Below, in pieces: positions 1 through 12,400 of a stretch of DNA of 64,000 bases. Origin of the DNA: Pipra filicauda (Eukaryota; Chordata; Aves; Passeriformes; Pipridae); NCBI RefSeq assembly GCF_003945595.2, contig NW_024104448.1:351409-415408 (forward strand), in the 5' to 3' direction. A model generated the notes under the pieces. The model did no database searches. It was not told the DNA's origin and was given only the letters and a program-made list of their open reading frames with translations. Position 1 is the stretch's first letter. Each line of letters opens with the position of its first letter. Made by a program: the position numbers and the translations under genes.

Positions 1-3000
1 GAAATGTATTGAGAAGAGGAGTGAAAAATGTTTGTTGTTGTTTGAAGGACCCTTGTAAGCCCACAGAGGAAGGTTTCTGAAAAGATGTTTACTTTGATAT
101 GTTTATTTCTCAGGGTACTTCCAAAGGTGAAAGAGTTGAACAAGATTTGATGTGTCCAAGATTCTGAGCAAATCATAAGTTGCATTTCTTCCTTATTGAT
201 GAATTGCAACATCATATATGATGTTACCCTTTAAATAATAATAGAAAAATCAACCCACAAACACATGCACTTATCATATGCAGAGCTGGGAATACTACTA
301 ATTGTCTCTAAAGAAACTATTTGTTTTAATATAATAAATATTTTTTCCATCACTGAAGTCATGATATTCTTTCTTTTCTTTTTGTTCTTAATACCTGTAG
401 AGAACCATCGGTAATATAGACATAGTACCTGGAGTTAGTAAAGTTCAAAGGCTGTCAGTTGTCCACTTGAATTTCAAAGATACTTAAGGGTCTCTGTTGA
501 ATTACTCTAACTCTAGACTGTGGCATCTTTAGTATTCTCCTATATTCCTAGTTTCTGGGGTGTTAGGCTGTGTGTATTTCTCGGTTCCTACTGAGTCACC
601 TTGATTTCCCCTAACTCAGTGGTGCATAGCAGGCTTGGCACCAGCAGTCAGCAGGGCTGGTACTGTCACTGCAAACCTACACTGTCTGCCCCCACCCCTT
701 AGTTACAAGCAGTGTTTGCCATTTTTGGAGACTTGGGAATTAAGTTCTTACAAGATTCCAGAAATTCAAATGTCACATGAAAATATAGAGCACTTTGGGG
801 ATAGTGTAAGAGCGGTATCACAAAATGGACCTCAACTAATGGTAGCAAAAGGCTAGTTCTTCTCAGTTATCAGTGTTTAGTAGGGTGAATACTTCACAGG
901 TCTTCATCAAACTTTTTTGGGTCTTGTGAGTGAATGCAATTCTTTACAGATCAGACACTAACTCATGTAAGCAGTTTGTGTCAAAGCCAACACTCACCTC
1001 AGACTGCCTTTGAACTGTTTCCACTGTTCCTAATTGGACTGTTTGGGCATGCAGAAGGAATAGAAATAACATATTACTTCCTTTGCTATCTAACTAGTGG
1101 ATATTTGATATTTCTGAGTCTTGTGAATTTGATATGAATGTATTAGTAAAATCTAGGGGAGGTGTTAGCAGTAGATGAATAGAGGAGATAGTGTGAGCAA
1201 GAAAATGGAGAACAAAGTGGAAAGACTGAGCTGCTCCAGAAGGGAGAAGGGCATTAAAAGTGGCAGCCCTGGTTAGACTGAGCAGTGGACACCCTGTCCA
1301 GGTTTAGAAAGGCTGTGAGTTTGTGAGGTTGATGTTTTCGAGGTTTGTCTTGGGGTTTTTTGTGAAGTAGTAAGTCTTCTCACAGTTCTCAGAAGCACGT
1401 TACGTAGGTTGTTTGTGTTTTTCTTAGTCATGGCCTAGCTGTTTTTGTTATCTTACCCTGCTCCAACTCTGGGTTTGCCAGTTCTCCCAGATCCAGTGGG
1501 AGCAGTGCTTAGCTGGTTAAACTGGGTTTTCTTTGTCCTTGCCATATCCAGAGCCAGTCGTGCCCTGTGTCCCGAGCTCCAGCAGGGAGCTCAAAGCCGT
1601 GGAAAGCAGGTACCTTGTCAGCCAAGGAGCTCGGGCTGTGCTCTGAGGGGGCCTCCGACTGCCGATGAGGGTTGTACTTGCACAGCACTGCCAGGACGAG
1701 TGCAGTGAATGAGCCAGGCAGGTTAACTTCTTTGTTGGTAGTTGCAGATATAAATAAGGCAGCCTATTGCAATTGTAATGTGAATGACAACTTTTGCAGT
1801 CCTGTTTTGGATTCCTCTGTCATCTTTTACTGAACAGGAGCTACTTAAAGCTTTTTGCTTCAGAAGTTTACTTGCAGAGATAATTCTTCACTTGTTGACG
1901 AGATGTTTAGCCTGAGAAGCTCTTGCCAAAACTAAGACAGAATGGGAACATCAGAAATAAGGAAGAAAATCAGTATTCGTTGACCGTTTAGCAAGCAAAA
2001 CATTCTGTTTTGTTTCAAAGGTGGCTTTGTATGTGTACATGGTTACTGTTTCAGTATATACCTGGTCTGCTTTTGAAAAGCTGGAGGGAAATAAGCTAAT
2101 TCTGGGGTATAGTTGAACCAATTTGTAATGCAAAGGAGTAACTGAAGTACTGAATCGAGGGGAAATAAAGCTGTTTGAATGAAATATATCCCAATTAAGT
2201 CACACAGGAGTTTCAAGAGAAGTGAACACTGAAAGAGAAATAAGCAGTAATGTAGCACATCCTAACCTTTGAAATAGAGCACAAAATGTGGAGGGGGAAA
2301 AACCCACAGCTTTTTGGGGTCGGGAGAAGAACTTGCTTTTTAAACCCAGCTGCAAATTCTGATGTTCTGAAATGGGATGAAATTTTCAGAGGTATTGATT
2401 GTGAGAGTAAACACTCCTACTACTGTTCCCTGATACAGGACTGAATTAAAAGTTGGGAGTACTTTTTGTTGTAGTGATTGAGTTACTGTAAGTGAAACAA
2501 ATTCAGAGCAAAGCAGATTTTCAAAAAACCAGCACTGGCATATTGCAGAGATGTCTGTGTTCTGATTCTGTTCTTCAGTTAGCGGATTGCTTATGAGAGG
2601 GGAGGGTATGAGGTAAACCACTGGACAGTCCCTCTGGAAAGGTAGAACATGTAGCAGCAGGATGTTCGCTGTGCATTTCCTGCTGCCTTCCTGCCTCTTT
2701 TCAGGCCTTTGGCTCTGCCAGGTTTTCCTCCCTTGTGCTATCTTCCCCTTTCCAAATGTTTGCTAGTCGTGGCACGCTAAGTAGCGCTCTTTTAAGCAGA
2801 AATGCAGGTATGTAAATATTGTCATAATGTTACTGTTTAATCTAGTTACCTTAGAGAGGACCTTGTAATTTCTGCAGTGCTACTGTGTACCAGCAAAATT
2901 AGCCTATGCTAAGCTGTGCAGACCATTAAATGTGACCTGTATGCATAATGCACAGGTACTGTAATCTATAGCTGGGTGCTCATGAATTAGTGGTAATCTG

Positions 3001-3396
3001 CATACAGCTAGAACAAGCAAAAAGAGAATTGTAAGTATATAAGTTAGAATATAAATACAACTGATTGGACTAGCTGCATTTACTGTACACTTAGCGAGCA
3101 ACCAAGAGCCCACATCACAAATGCTTCTTGTAGTCCCTCCCTTTAAACTTCTTTATAGCTTCAAGTACTGTAATCTGTGTTGCCTATTCTTCCCCCTGCC
3201 CCCGTCCACAGAAGCACAGGAAGTTCAGATGTGACATATAAAGACAGGAAATGTGTAATGAATGAGCCAGCCCTACTTCTTCTGTAGCTATTCTACATGA
3301 ATATTAATGTTACTTTTGAGTGTAACTTTCTATTTCTGATATTATACAGCTGTTGACAGTGAAATCTAATCTTTAGGACTTTTTCTTTATCCTTAG
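1..3396 (+). other. TJP1: TJP1 intron 1 (3' part)
   Basis: This is AT-rich sequence upstream of the first recognisable exon, ending in a pyrimidine-rich acceptor (TTTTTCTTTATCCTTAG). I see no coding exon, promoter island or repeat I can name. A GC-richer patch at about 1440-1710 has an 87-codon open frame without splice signals or recognisable protein. An unrecognised alternative first exon cannot be excluded. Confidence 0.7.
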
Positions 3397-3453
3397 AGCA
3401 CAACAATGGAAGAAACAGCTATATGGGAACAACACACTGTGACTCTTCACAGG
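3397..3453 (+). CDS. TJP1: TJP1 exon 2: start of PDZ1 region
   Basis: 57 nt, phase 0 at both ends, encoding [19 protein letters not shown]. The acceptor is CCTTAG and the donor AGG|GTAAGT. The ATG at 3406 is a possible start for transcripts lacking the upstream coding exon. Confidence 0.95.
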
Positions 3454-6400
3454 GTAAGTTCATACAATTGGTTGTGTGTGCCTAATGCAGGATACTGGTA
3501 GTTTTTGAAAACAATAGGAAAAAGCCAGATGTCAGGAAGTAAAAGAAAAGGAAACTGTCATAATTCCTTTGTTTAAATTTAGAAGTGTTGTAAAACCATG
3601 TGATTGTAGCTCTGTTTGTTGGGTTTCAGAGATAAGCCTGCCTAGGAATAACCATGCCAGGAATAAAGCTTTAGATTACATCTGTACATTACTGAAAGGA
3701 GGCAAAAATCTACATGCTTATTAATGGTTGTGTTTAAAAGTTTTAAAACTTTATTTGCAGGGAGATAAAACAATGTAAACGTGTTCAAAACTGTGTTATT
3801 TGCTTGCCACTTCCTTAAATCATTGATACACAAAGGAATGTGTACTTGGAGTCAGTAGTAGGACTGCTTTTGCATTTAGATTGACAATTCTCTTATTTGA
3901 GTTACTCTTAAATGAAATTGAATTCTGATGTAGCTATTGTGAAGCTGTACAAAGAGTCAATAAGGAATGAATTGCTTAGGGAAAGTCAGAACAAGGTGGG
4001 ATGCCATTTCTGGCTGCAAGTTAATGTTAAAGCAGCCATGGAATTATGGTCCAAATAGATGTATTCATTCCAAAAACAGGTAGATGTGAAAGTGTTTTCT
4101 CAAGGGAGCAAGTTATATCATTTGCCTTCAGTTTTTCATCACAGAATCTCAAGGCATTTTAAAATTGTAGCTTTGGTGGGATGAATGGACCTTGGAGGAA
4201 AAATCTGTGTGTAGGTCAGCTGGTAAGATAATATTAATTTTCTGTACGAACCTCTTAGCTGTTGATTCTCATGGGTTTAATGTTATTGATTGAAAATAAC
4301 TGTTTTGGTACCTGCCCTTTTAAAAAAAGAGCAGTTAGACTCAGTTTGACCAGAAAGCTATCTAATAAAGTACCCTGCCTCTAACTGCAGCTACATGTTG
4401 AAAGAAAAGTATAAGTAAAACCAAAAATGTGTTGTGATATTTATCTAGGCTGCTCTTCAAGCTTCAAACAATTTTTAGGTCAGCAAGTTCTTGAGCAAGA
4501 ATTATTTCTGTGTGTAATTGCCTTTTTTTTTTTTCTTGAAGCTCACCAGTCATCCCTGGAACCCATGTAAACTCTAACATTTTTACTCATATTACCAATT
4601 AAATCAGTATTGTCTTATAGTCAAAAATAAAAAAAAATGCCATAGCAATACAGGGTTGGCTGGTAGGCTTGGTGATAGCTTAGTTTCTCTTGAAGGGGAC
4701 ATTTTCCTAGTTAATTATAGCAGTAACTTCAGTGAAACCTGAAACGATGAGTTTAGTCAGTGCACAAAGGAATTGTGAAATGCTGCAGAATGGTGTTACC
4801 TTGAATGAGTTTTGAAATAATGGGTAGGAACCAGAGATTTTGTCTTTGGCTGCACTTGCAGCATAGTCACAAGTTCTACTGATAGTACTGACGTGAAAGT
4901 TTGATTTGTTCATAATTTTGGTTATGATCTTTAGCATGCCAAAGTTCTGCCAACTGTACCGGTGTAACTGTCTTGTTAGCTGAGTAAGTATCTCTTCTTT
5001 AGGTGTTGAAAGCTAACGGTGTGTACTTTTAATAACTTTAATAGCATTAATTTAGCCAATTAAAAGCAAACAAAGAATGATTTCCATGTGCCAGGTGACA
5101 AAAACAGAATCCCTTATTCTTATATTAAATTGGTGCTTAGAATGTGTCCTTGACTGGGAAGAGGGTTTACTGGTCAATTCCAGCACTACTCTCAAAAGAC
5201 TCGTTAGAAACTTCTTTGGGAATGAGAGGTTTCAATTTCTAACCAAGAGTTTTTGTTCCATTTCTTTGCCACCCTTACAAGTTCCTGGGCTAGATTGCTA
5301 CTTAGCTCTTAAGGGATTAAGCCAATCTCAAGTTCAGTTAAAGCTTATCAGATAGCTACAGTTTCTTTCATTGAGAAATCTTCTGGTTTTATGTGCTTCA
5401 GTGTAAAGTACTTGGGGAAGGAACCATGCACTTTGTGTATTGTGTGGGTTTGTTCATGCTTAGAACTCAGTTCTTTCCCCCAAAGAACTGAAGCTACCTT
5501 TCTGCCTCTCCCACGCTGCCTTACTGTGGGAGAGTAAACTAGTACAGTGCTTTTTTTTTGCGTTATTCTACAGCATCTGACTGGTGAAGTTGTGATGTGA
5601 CAGATTCTGTTTTTTCAAATGCAGTTTTACTTAAGATACATATTGGTATCTTGTATAATCTGTAGGGATCAGCATCTTGCTATTTCCACACACATGTAGG
5701 AGCTAGGCTTAGTTTTCTGAGTGTAGTTCTGTTTATCATTTATCTCTCAAGATGATCGTAGGCAGCAGGATAAAATGAAAAGTAGGTGGGCTGATTTTTA
5801 CTGAAAAGTTTCTTATGTGAGCTCTTAAATTTTCAAAAGGATTTAGGGTTTGATTTGAATTTTTTAATTGGGAGTGTTTCTAAAGACTTTATATCATATT
5901 AGAAACCCCTGATCTAACTTGTGGCCTTTTTTGACTGCTGCCTGTATATGAGACTGCATCATTTCATGGCCTCTGTAAAAGAAAATTAAAAGTGCAAAAC
6001 TAGTCATCTTAATAGTGGTTATCTGATTGGCAAATCTACTTTTTAAGAATAGTGTGGCAAGCAGCAAAGATCAGGTGTACAGGGAGTTTCTGCTGACCTT
6101 AGCCTGATGATTGCATTTCTTACCATGAGTGGAGAACTATGAGAATTTCTTCGTTTATGGTGTAAGAAAATATAGAGAATATCTAAATGAAGTTTGACAT
6201 AAATGTCTTTGTTATTATCTTTCTTCTCCCTTTCCTTCCCCACCCAAATACAGTGCAAACTAAAGCCTGTTCGTTAGAGTAATGGAAAACTGAAAGATGA
6301 AGCAGTGACATGAGAAAGGAGAAATACTACTGTTTCGAAAGGGCTTTTTGTAACATGTCTTTGTAGGCTATTACATGCTCTCTTTGACTAGTTAAAAAAT

Positions 6401-9400
6401 AAAACTCAAAGAAGACCAACTCTGGTCGTAAGTGGTCATTAATACCCTTTAGACTGTCCTCCTGCATGGTACCAGGTTTCACTTAATCCTTGAATCCCAA
6501 CCATGATTTCTTGTTGATGTAGCTGGAATATGTCTTTAAAAGATGTCCAGTCTTTCTCTAATGAATTAAAATGGATGTAAAAAAAGCAGTAAGGTGTACC
6601 CTTCCCCAATCCCTTACACTTAGCCCAACTTCCTTCTTGGCAGCAGTATTTGCTACCTGCTCAAATCAGTTCTTGAACAGTGAATCTCCAAATCTGTTTT
6701 AATACTGTGTATTCCTATTCACTGCTTACAGGCAAAATCTGGAGCATCTTTTTATGACCTCTGTGTTAGGGGGAAATAGGAAGCGGGTTTTTTTTTGAGC
6801 AGTAATTAATGTCCAAAAAACTGAATGTCATGTGTCTTGCAGCCAAATACAGGCTGCCATGTTGCTTCTGCTGTCACTGTAAGGTTATGAAACTCCTTGC
6901 TAAAGCTGGGTCATGTTTGTTGAAAAGTCTGAAAAAGAAAAGGCTAAATCTGCCGGGATGAAGTGTATGCTTTGTGAAATAGAAGGGCGGAATAGACTGA
7001 AACCTGATCTCTTCCATCCACCAACTGTATTTTGCGTAGTTGAAAATTTTAGAAGAAATTACTGAGCAAAATACAGCATTTAAATGATAATATTCTCAAA
7101 ATGCTTTCTGGGCAATGATGAAAGCGCTAGATCATTTGCAGATCAGTTATATTTAGAAAGCTTATTTCCCACCCTTGCTGCTTCCAGGCAGAAATGTAAC
7201 CATCACTGTTGTGTCTTGAAATATCTAACAGGGAGTAACTTTTCAGAGGCATTGACCTTGCTGTAGTGGCAGGTCACCCTAGAGGGAAAAGATTGAAGCA
7301 AATTACTTTTGTTAAGATGCAGATGATTTGCAAGTGCTGACAAGGTTTTGATGTATTTAATGGTACAAGTGATCTTGCTATTATTCGTAAGAACTGAGCC
7401 TGCGGTCATCCTCCTGTGTGCTGCAGTGCTGTCAGTGCCTGAGCTAAGCGAGGTCAGGCTGGGTAAGTCCCATCCTGTGAAACCTCAGAGAAAGTGGGGC
7501 AGGAATGAGGGAGGTTTGAGTCACTGTTGCAGCACAGGGATATGGGATGTTGTGCTTACTGAAGATCGAAGTCTTACTGATGAGCACCTGAGGTGCAGGC
7601 CTTAAAAGTGCAAATGAGAACTCTAATGTCTTGGAAGAGATTGGTAGTTAGTCTGAAACTCTCTGCCTTCTAAAAGTGTTTGTTTATTTTTAATCTGTCT
7701 CCTGTTATTGAATTGCATAGCAGTGATTGGTTCATTGATCCTGCTTTCTTTCAAAAACCTGTATTCACCTCATTCTGTGTTCGATACAGGAATGAAAATT
7801 GTGACCATTAGATACTGGAAAGTAAAAATATTTCTTTTGTTACATTATAGGCCCCTGGATTTGGATTTGGTATCGCAATATCTGGAGGAAGAGATAATCC
7901 TCACTTTCAGAGTGGTGAGACATCAATAGTTATTTCTGATGTGCTGAAAGGAGGCCCAGCAGAAGGACTGCTACAGTAAGTGCCACACTATACCAGGGTT
8001 CTGACTAGGGGGCATTCATCTGTGTCAGTAGTAGCTTAACCTCCTAATTGTTTTGCTCTCAACATATACCTATCTGTAACTGTGTAGTAGGTTTGTAATA
8101 CAGGTAGTTTGTTCAGAGACAGCTATTCCCCAATATTTTTTCCTCAACATAAAGTGTTTATACTGTGCACTGTGATGTTTTTCATTTAGAGAAAATGACC
8201 GTGTTGCAATGGTTAATGGAGTTTCAATGGATAATGTCGAGCATGCGTTTGCTGTTCAGCAGCTGAGGAAAAGTGGGAAGAATGCCAAAATTGTAAGTGA
8301 ATGACTTGAAGATTTAAAATTCCATAGTTATAAAGCAAAAGTGAAATGGTGTAATATCTGCTGTGAAATACAGGTGTGATGGAACATACTTGAATAATAC
8401 CTGTGTGATGCTTCAGATTTAAATGATGATCATGGCATGTTTATCAAGTAGGTCATGCAAGATGTTTTTTAAAACGTGAATGATGATGTTTGCACAGTGT
8501 GGCACTGGATACTTCAGATTCCTTTTCTTTATGGTAAAGTTCTTCTCAGATTACTGAATTTTGGGAAATAAGCTTTGTTTAATATTTGTTCACTTTCTTA
8601 GATGCACTTTTACCGAGTTTTCCAAAGGCTAATGTATGCTAAAGGACTTTACAAGCTGTTCAGGCACTAACATGGTTCTTTTTATGCTCAGTAGACAGTT
8701 TACCAAAAAAGAGTATAATTACTTTAATTCCTATAATTTTGTAGGCTTATTCTAAGTGGTTGGTTTTTGAATTTTGCGAAACAGCACAGGTCATCACCAA
8801 AGGGTAATAATCCAGCTTTCTGTAGAAGTTTGGGGTTTAAGTTACAAAAAATAGAACAAAAAGTAGAGAATGTTTAGAAGTTTCTTAATTCATGGAAACA
8901 GACTTCTCAGGCTTGTAGAAAAGCTTTTTTGCTGACAGAGTTTTAGTGCTCTCATGAGCTTTAATGCAGTTGAAAAAACCACGTGATGTGCATTTGTAGA
9001 TTGGCAGCAGTTCTTTAAAGCTTGCAGAAGGCAACGTGTGGCAATCTGTGCAGGGCTCTCAGTATCGTAAGTAGTGTGTAGATTTACGTAAAGAAAAGTG
9101 GTTAATGGAAACTGTACGGTAGAACTTGGTTCGGTTCTGTAACACATGGCAAATCACTAAAGAGGGCTGGGTCATTCTCTGGAAACAGCTGTCTGTGTTA
9201 GTGCAAACCAGCTTTGATCTTCTGCCGTGTCTTGCATAAGCATTTCTTTGGAAGATTGGAAGCCTTGAAAGCTGAGGAGAATTACTGTCAATAATGCACT
9301 GAGGATACACTAGATTACATGTTAAGCAAAAGAGGTTTTTAGCAGTGCCAGTAACTGATGAGTGGATTTAAGCACAGAGAGGGCATTCAAATATGCAGCT

Positions 9401-12400
9401 CTGAAGACACATTGTGTTGTGCCACAATGTCTGATTCTTATCCTTTTGCCATTTCTGCAAAAGTGCAAAAAAAAAAAGAACTAAAACAACTTTAAAAACA
9501 ACTCTAATCTGTATAGATAAGTCTCCTGTATTAATTGGATATAACTTTATAATGAGGATGCAACAATCAGAGCATTCACAAATAGATCTGCATGTTTTGA
9601 GTTTTGGGCTTAACTTGGCTTTTGACATTTAGTGACATCATTATCATTACACAGCCAGAGGCTGATATCTGTTGTTGGGTTGTAGACTATCCGAAGGATG
9701 AAGAAAATTCAGATTCCAGTGACTCGACCAGACCCTGAACCAGTGTCTGAAAATGAGGATGATAGCTATGATGAAGAAATCCGTGATCCAAGGAGCAGCC
9801 GTGGTGGTCCAAGTGCCAGCAGAAGGCACGAGAAGAGCTGGGTACGAGATCGGAGCGCCAGCAGGGAGAGAAGCTTATCACCAAGGTCAGACAGGAGGTC
9901 TGTCACTTCCAGTCAGCCTGCAAAACCCACCAAAGTAACACTGGTGAAATCCAGGAAAAATGAAGGTAACTTAGGTGTTATTCTCTTGCTAAAACATTGG
10001 CTGGTTTTTAAATGGCAACTGCTTCAGTCAGTGCTGTGTTAAGGGTTTCGTGGGCTGAATGAACAGTGCTCTTGCCAGTTTGTTTGCCCATTTTAACCAG
10101 TAGCTAGCTGAAAACTTAAAAACTGCTGGTTGTATTTATGGTGGTATTTTTCATGTTCCAAAATATGTGTTCTTAATTCAGAGTAAAGCATTAAGTATTA
10201 AACAAATCCCAGCTGTGCAGCTGACGTCTGTGCAGCTGTATACCTACACTTTAGCTGAGTCTTCAGGGGCTGTCTTGTTTGAAAGAGGAAAAATTTAGGT
10301 AGCATCTAAATTAAACTATTGAACAACAGCTCTGCTTATAGTCAGAGTTAGAAAAAGAGACTGATATAATGGTAAATCTTGTGTGCCAAGTTCACTCTCC
10401 TCTTTGTGTTTCCTGTGTTAATGTTGTAAAAAGCAGTGTTACAAAACTCCAGATACCTCCTTCTTTTTTTTTTTCTACTGTAACTTCATCAGTTTTCTGT
10501 TTTCTTTTATTGCTGTTATATAAAGAGTATGGTCTGCGGTTGGCAAGTCACATATTTGTGAAAGAAATATCACAGGATAGCCTGGCAGCAAGAGATGGCA
10601 ATATTCAGGAAGGAGATGTTGTACTGAAGGTACAGTATATGTGGTGTCTGTTCGAAGGCAAAACTTATTGATATAACTCTTAGAATTGGCTATGTCAATA
10701 TCATAATTATTGTTAGTAGATGATGTCTTTTTTTTATTACATTATTTTGAAGGTCAATAAGCATAAATCAACCTCACTTAGGAAAGGAAAATTGTTAAAC
10801 CTTGTGGTATTATTCCGTAGGACTTATTCAGATAAATAATGCCCACTCTAAACACATATAAAAATATTTGGAAGAGTATGAGGCTTTGGCCCAACATGCT
10901 TGGTTATCCAGTATAACGGTGTGGAACTGTGCTGTTGCACAACACTAAGTTTGCCTTCAGGTTCATCCCCAGGGATTTTTGTGTTTCGTCCCATCCCTGG
11001 CAGAGTCCAAGGCAAGTGGCTTTGAGCAACCCGCTCTCGTGGAAGGTGTCCCTGTCCATAGCAGGGGACTTGGAACTGGGTGGTTTTTAAGGTCCCTTCC
11101 AACTCAGACCATTCTATGATTTTTAATTCATACTAACAATTTTTATTTCAATACATTGCTGTGAATATGTCAGGTGAAGGAAAACATACTATTCCTTACT
11201 CTGAGTATAGCAGTGCTGGTTCAAAACACATACCTAATCCTTTAAAAGTTTCTTATTAGTGGTAGAAGCTTCGTATTTGAAAGATGAAAATAATTTTCTA
11301 TGTTGTATTTTGGATAAGCCCAATAGTCTTCCATTGTATTATGGTAATTTGATAAATATCTCTAACTATTTCTAAATATCATCAGACAAAACACCACTGT
11401 CTTTGCTGGAGATTTGCTAGAGTTATTTTAGTAAATTTATGTCTGTTTTTTTCTTGCTCTATTCCAGATAAATGGCACAGTGACGGAAAATATGTCCTTA
11501 GCAGATGCCAAAACACTTATAGAAAGGTCCAAAGGCAAGTTGAAGATGGTTGTTCAGCGAGATGAACGAGCCACACTGTTGAATGTCCCTGATCTTTCTG
11601 ACAGTATTCATTCTGCTAATGCTTCAGAAAGAGATGGTGAGTATGAAACCTTGATTTCTAAAGAGAAAAGAATTCCACGTGTTGTCAAGATGTGAAATAC
11701 CTAAAGTGGGATGAGAGAGTGTGGGGGGGAGAAGAGTTAGGAGTGAGACTGTCATGTGGGTAAATTTTTGTTTGAATATGATTGAAATCCACACCTTCAA
11801 AAACAGTGGAGAAAAAGATACAGTCCCTATTCTTGTGATTGTTCTTTCAGGAATATTAAGTTTAGTTTTTTTTGTAATAATAAGCATAGATTTAACATCT
11901 TCATAAAAATTCTCTGCAGAAGCTTATTCCCATTTGAGCAGGTCACACCACCATTTAAATTACAATCATTTCATGAAAAAACAACTTTTATTTAACAGAC
12001 ATCTCAGAAATTCAGTCGCTGGCATCAGATCATTCCAACCGATCACATGACAGGCCTCGCCGCAGTCGTTCACGATCTCCTGACCAGAGGTCAGAGCCTT
12101 CAGACCATTCCAGACATTCTCCACAGCAGCCCAGCAACGGCAGGTGATGGCAGCATTGTATGATTTTTAAATCAACTATTTAATGTGACATATAAGTTGT
12201 AGGAGTGCTTGGATTTATGTGATGTAACAAATATGATGCAGAACTATGAAGGTAATAATATGACGTTGTGTCAAGAGATGCAGCTGGTAATGATCCAATT
12301 TTTTTAGATTTGAGAAATTGAACCTTTCTTTGGTGTTATAACTTTTTAAAATGTGGTTGTAAGCATGATTCTATGAAAGATAGTGTAAGTTTGATAATTC

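Larger units (their letters stand above)
8293..11998 (+). other. TJP1: TJP1 introns 4-7
   Basis: Four introns of 1393, 560, 838 and 362 nt: 8293-9685, 9966-10525, 10630-11467 and 11637-11998. Apart from the CR1 tail in 10630-11467 they hold only AT-rich unique sequence. Confidence 0.85.

Noticed and set aside
1445..1708. 87-codon frame in intron 1 as an alternative first exon
   Set aside because: No donor in the right phase was evident, and it resembles no known ZO-1 N-terminus.
4139..4200. Possible CR1-like trace ('cacagaatctcaagg...')
   Set aside because: Only two short words match; not enough for a call.
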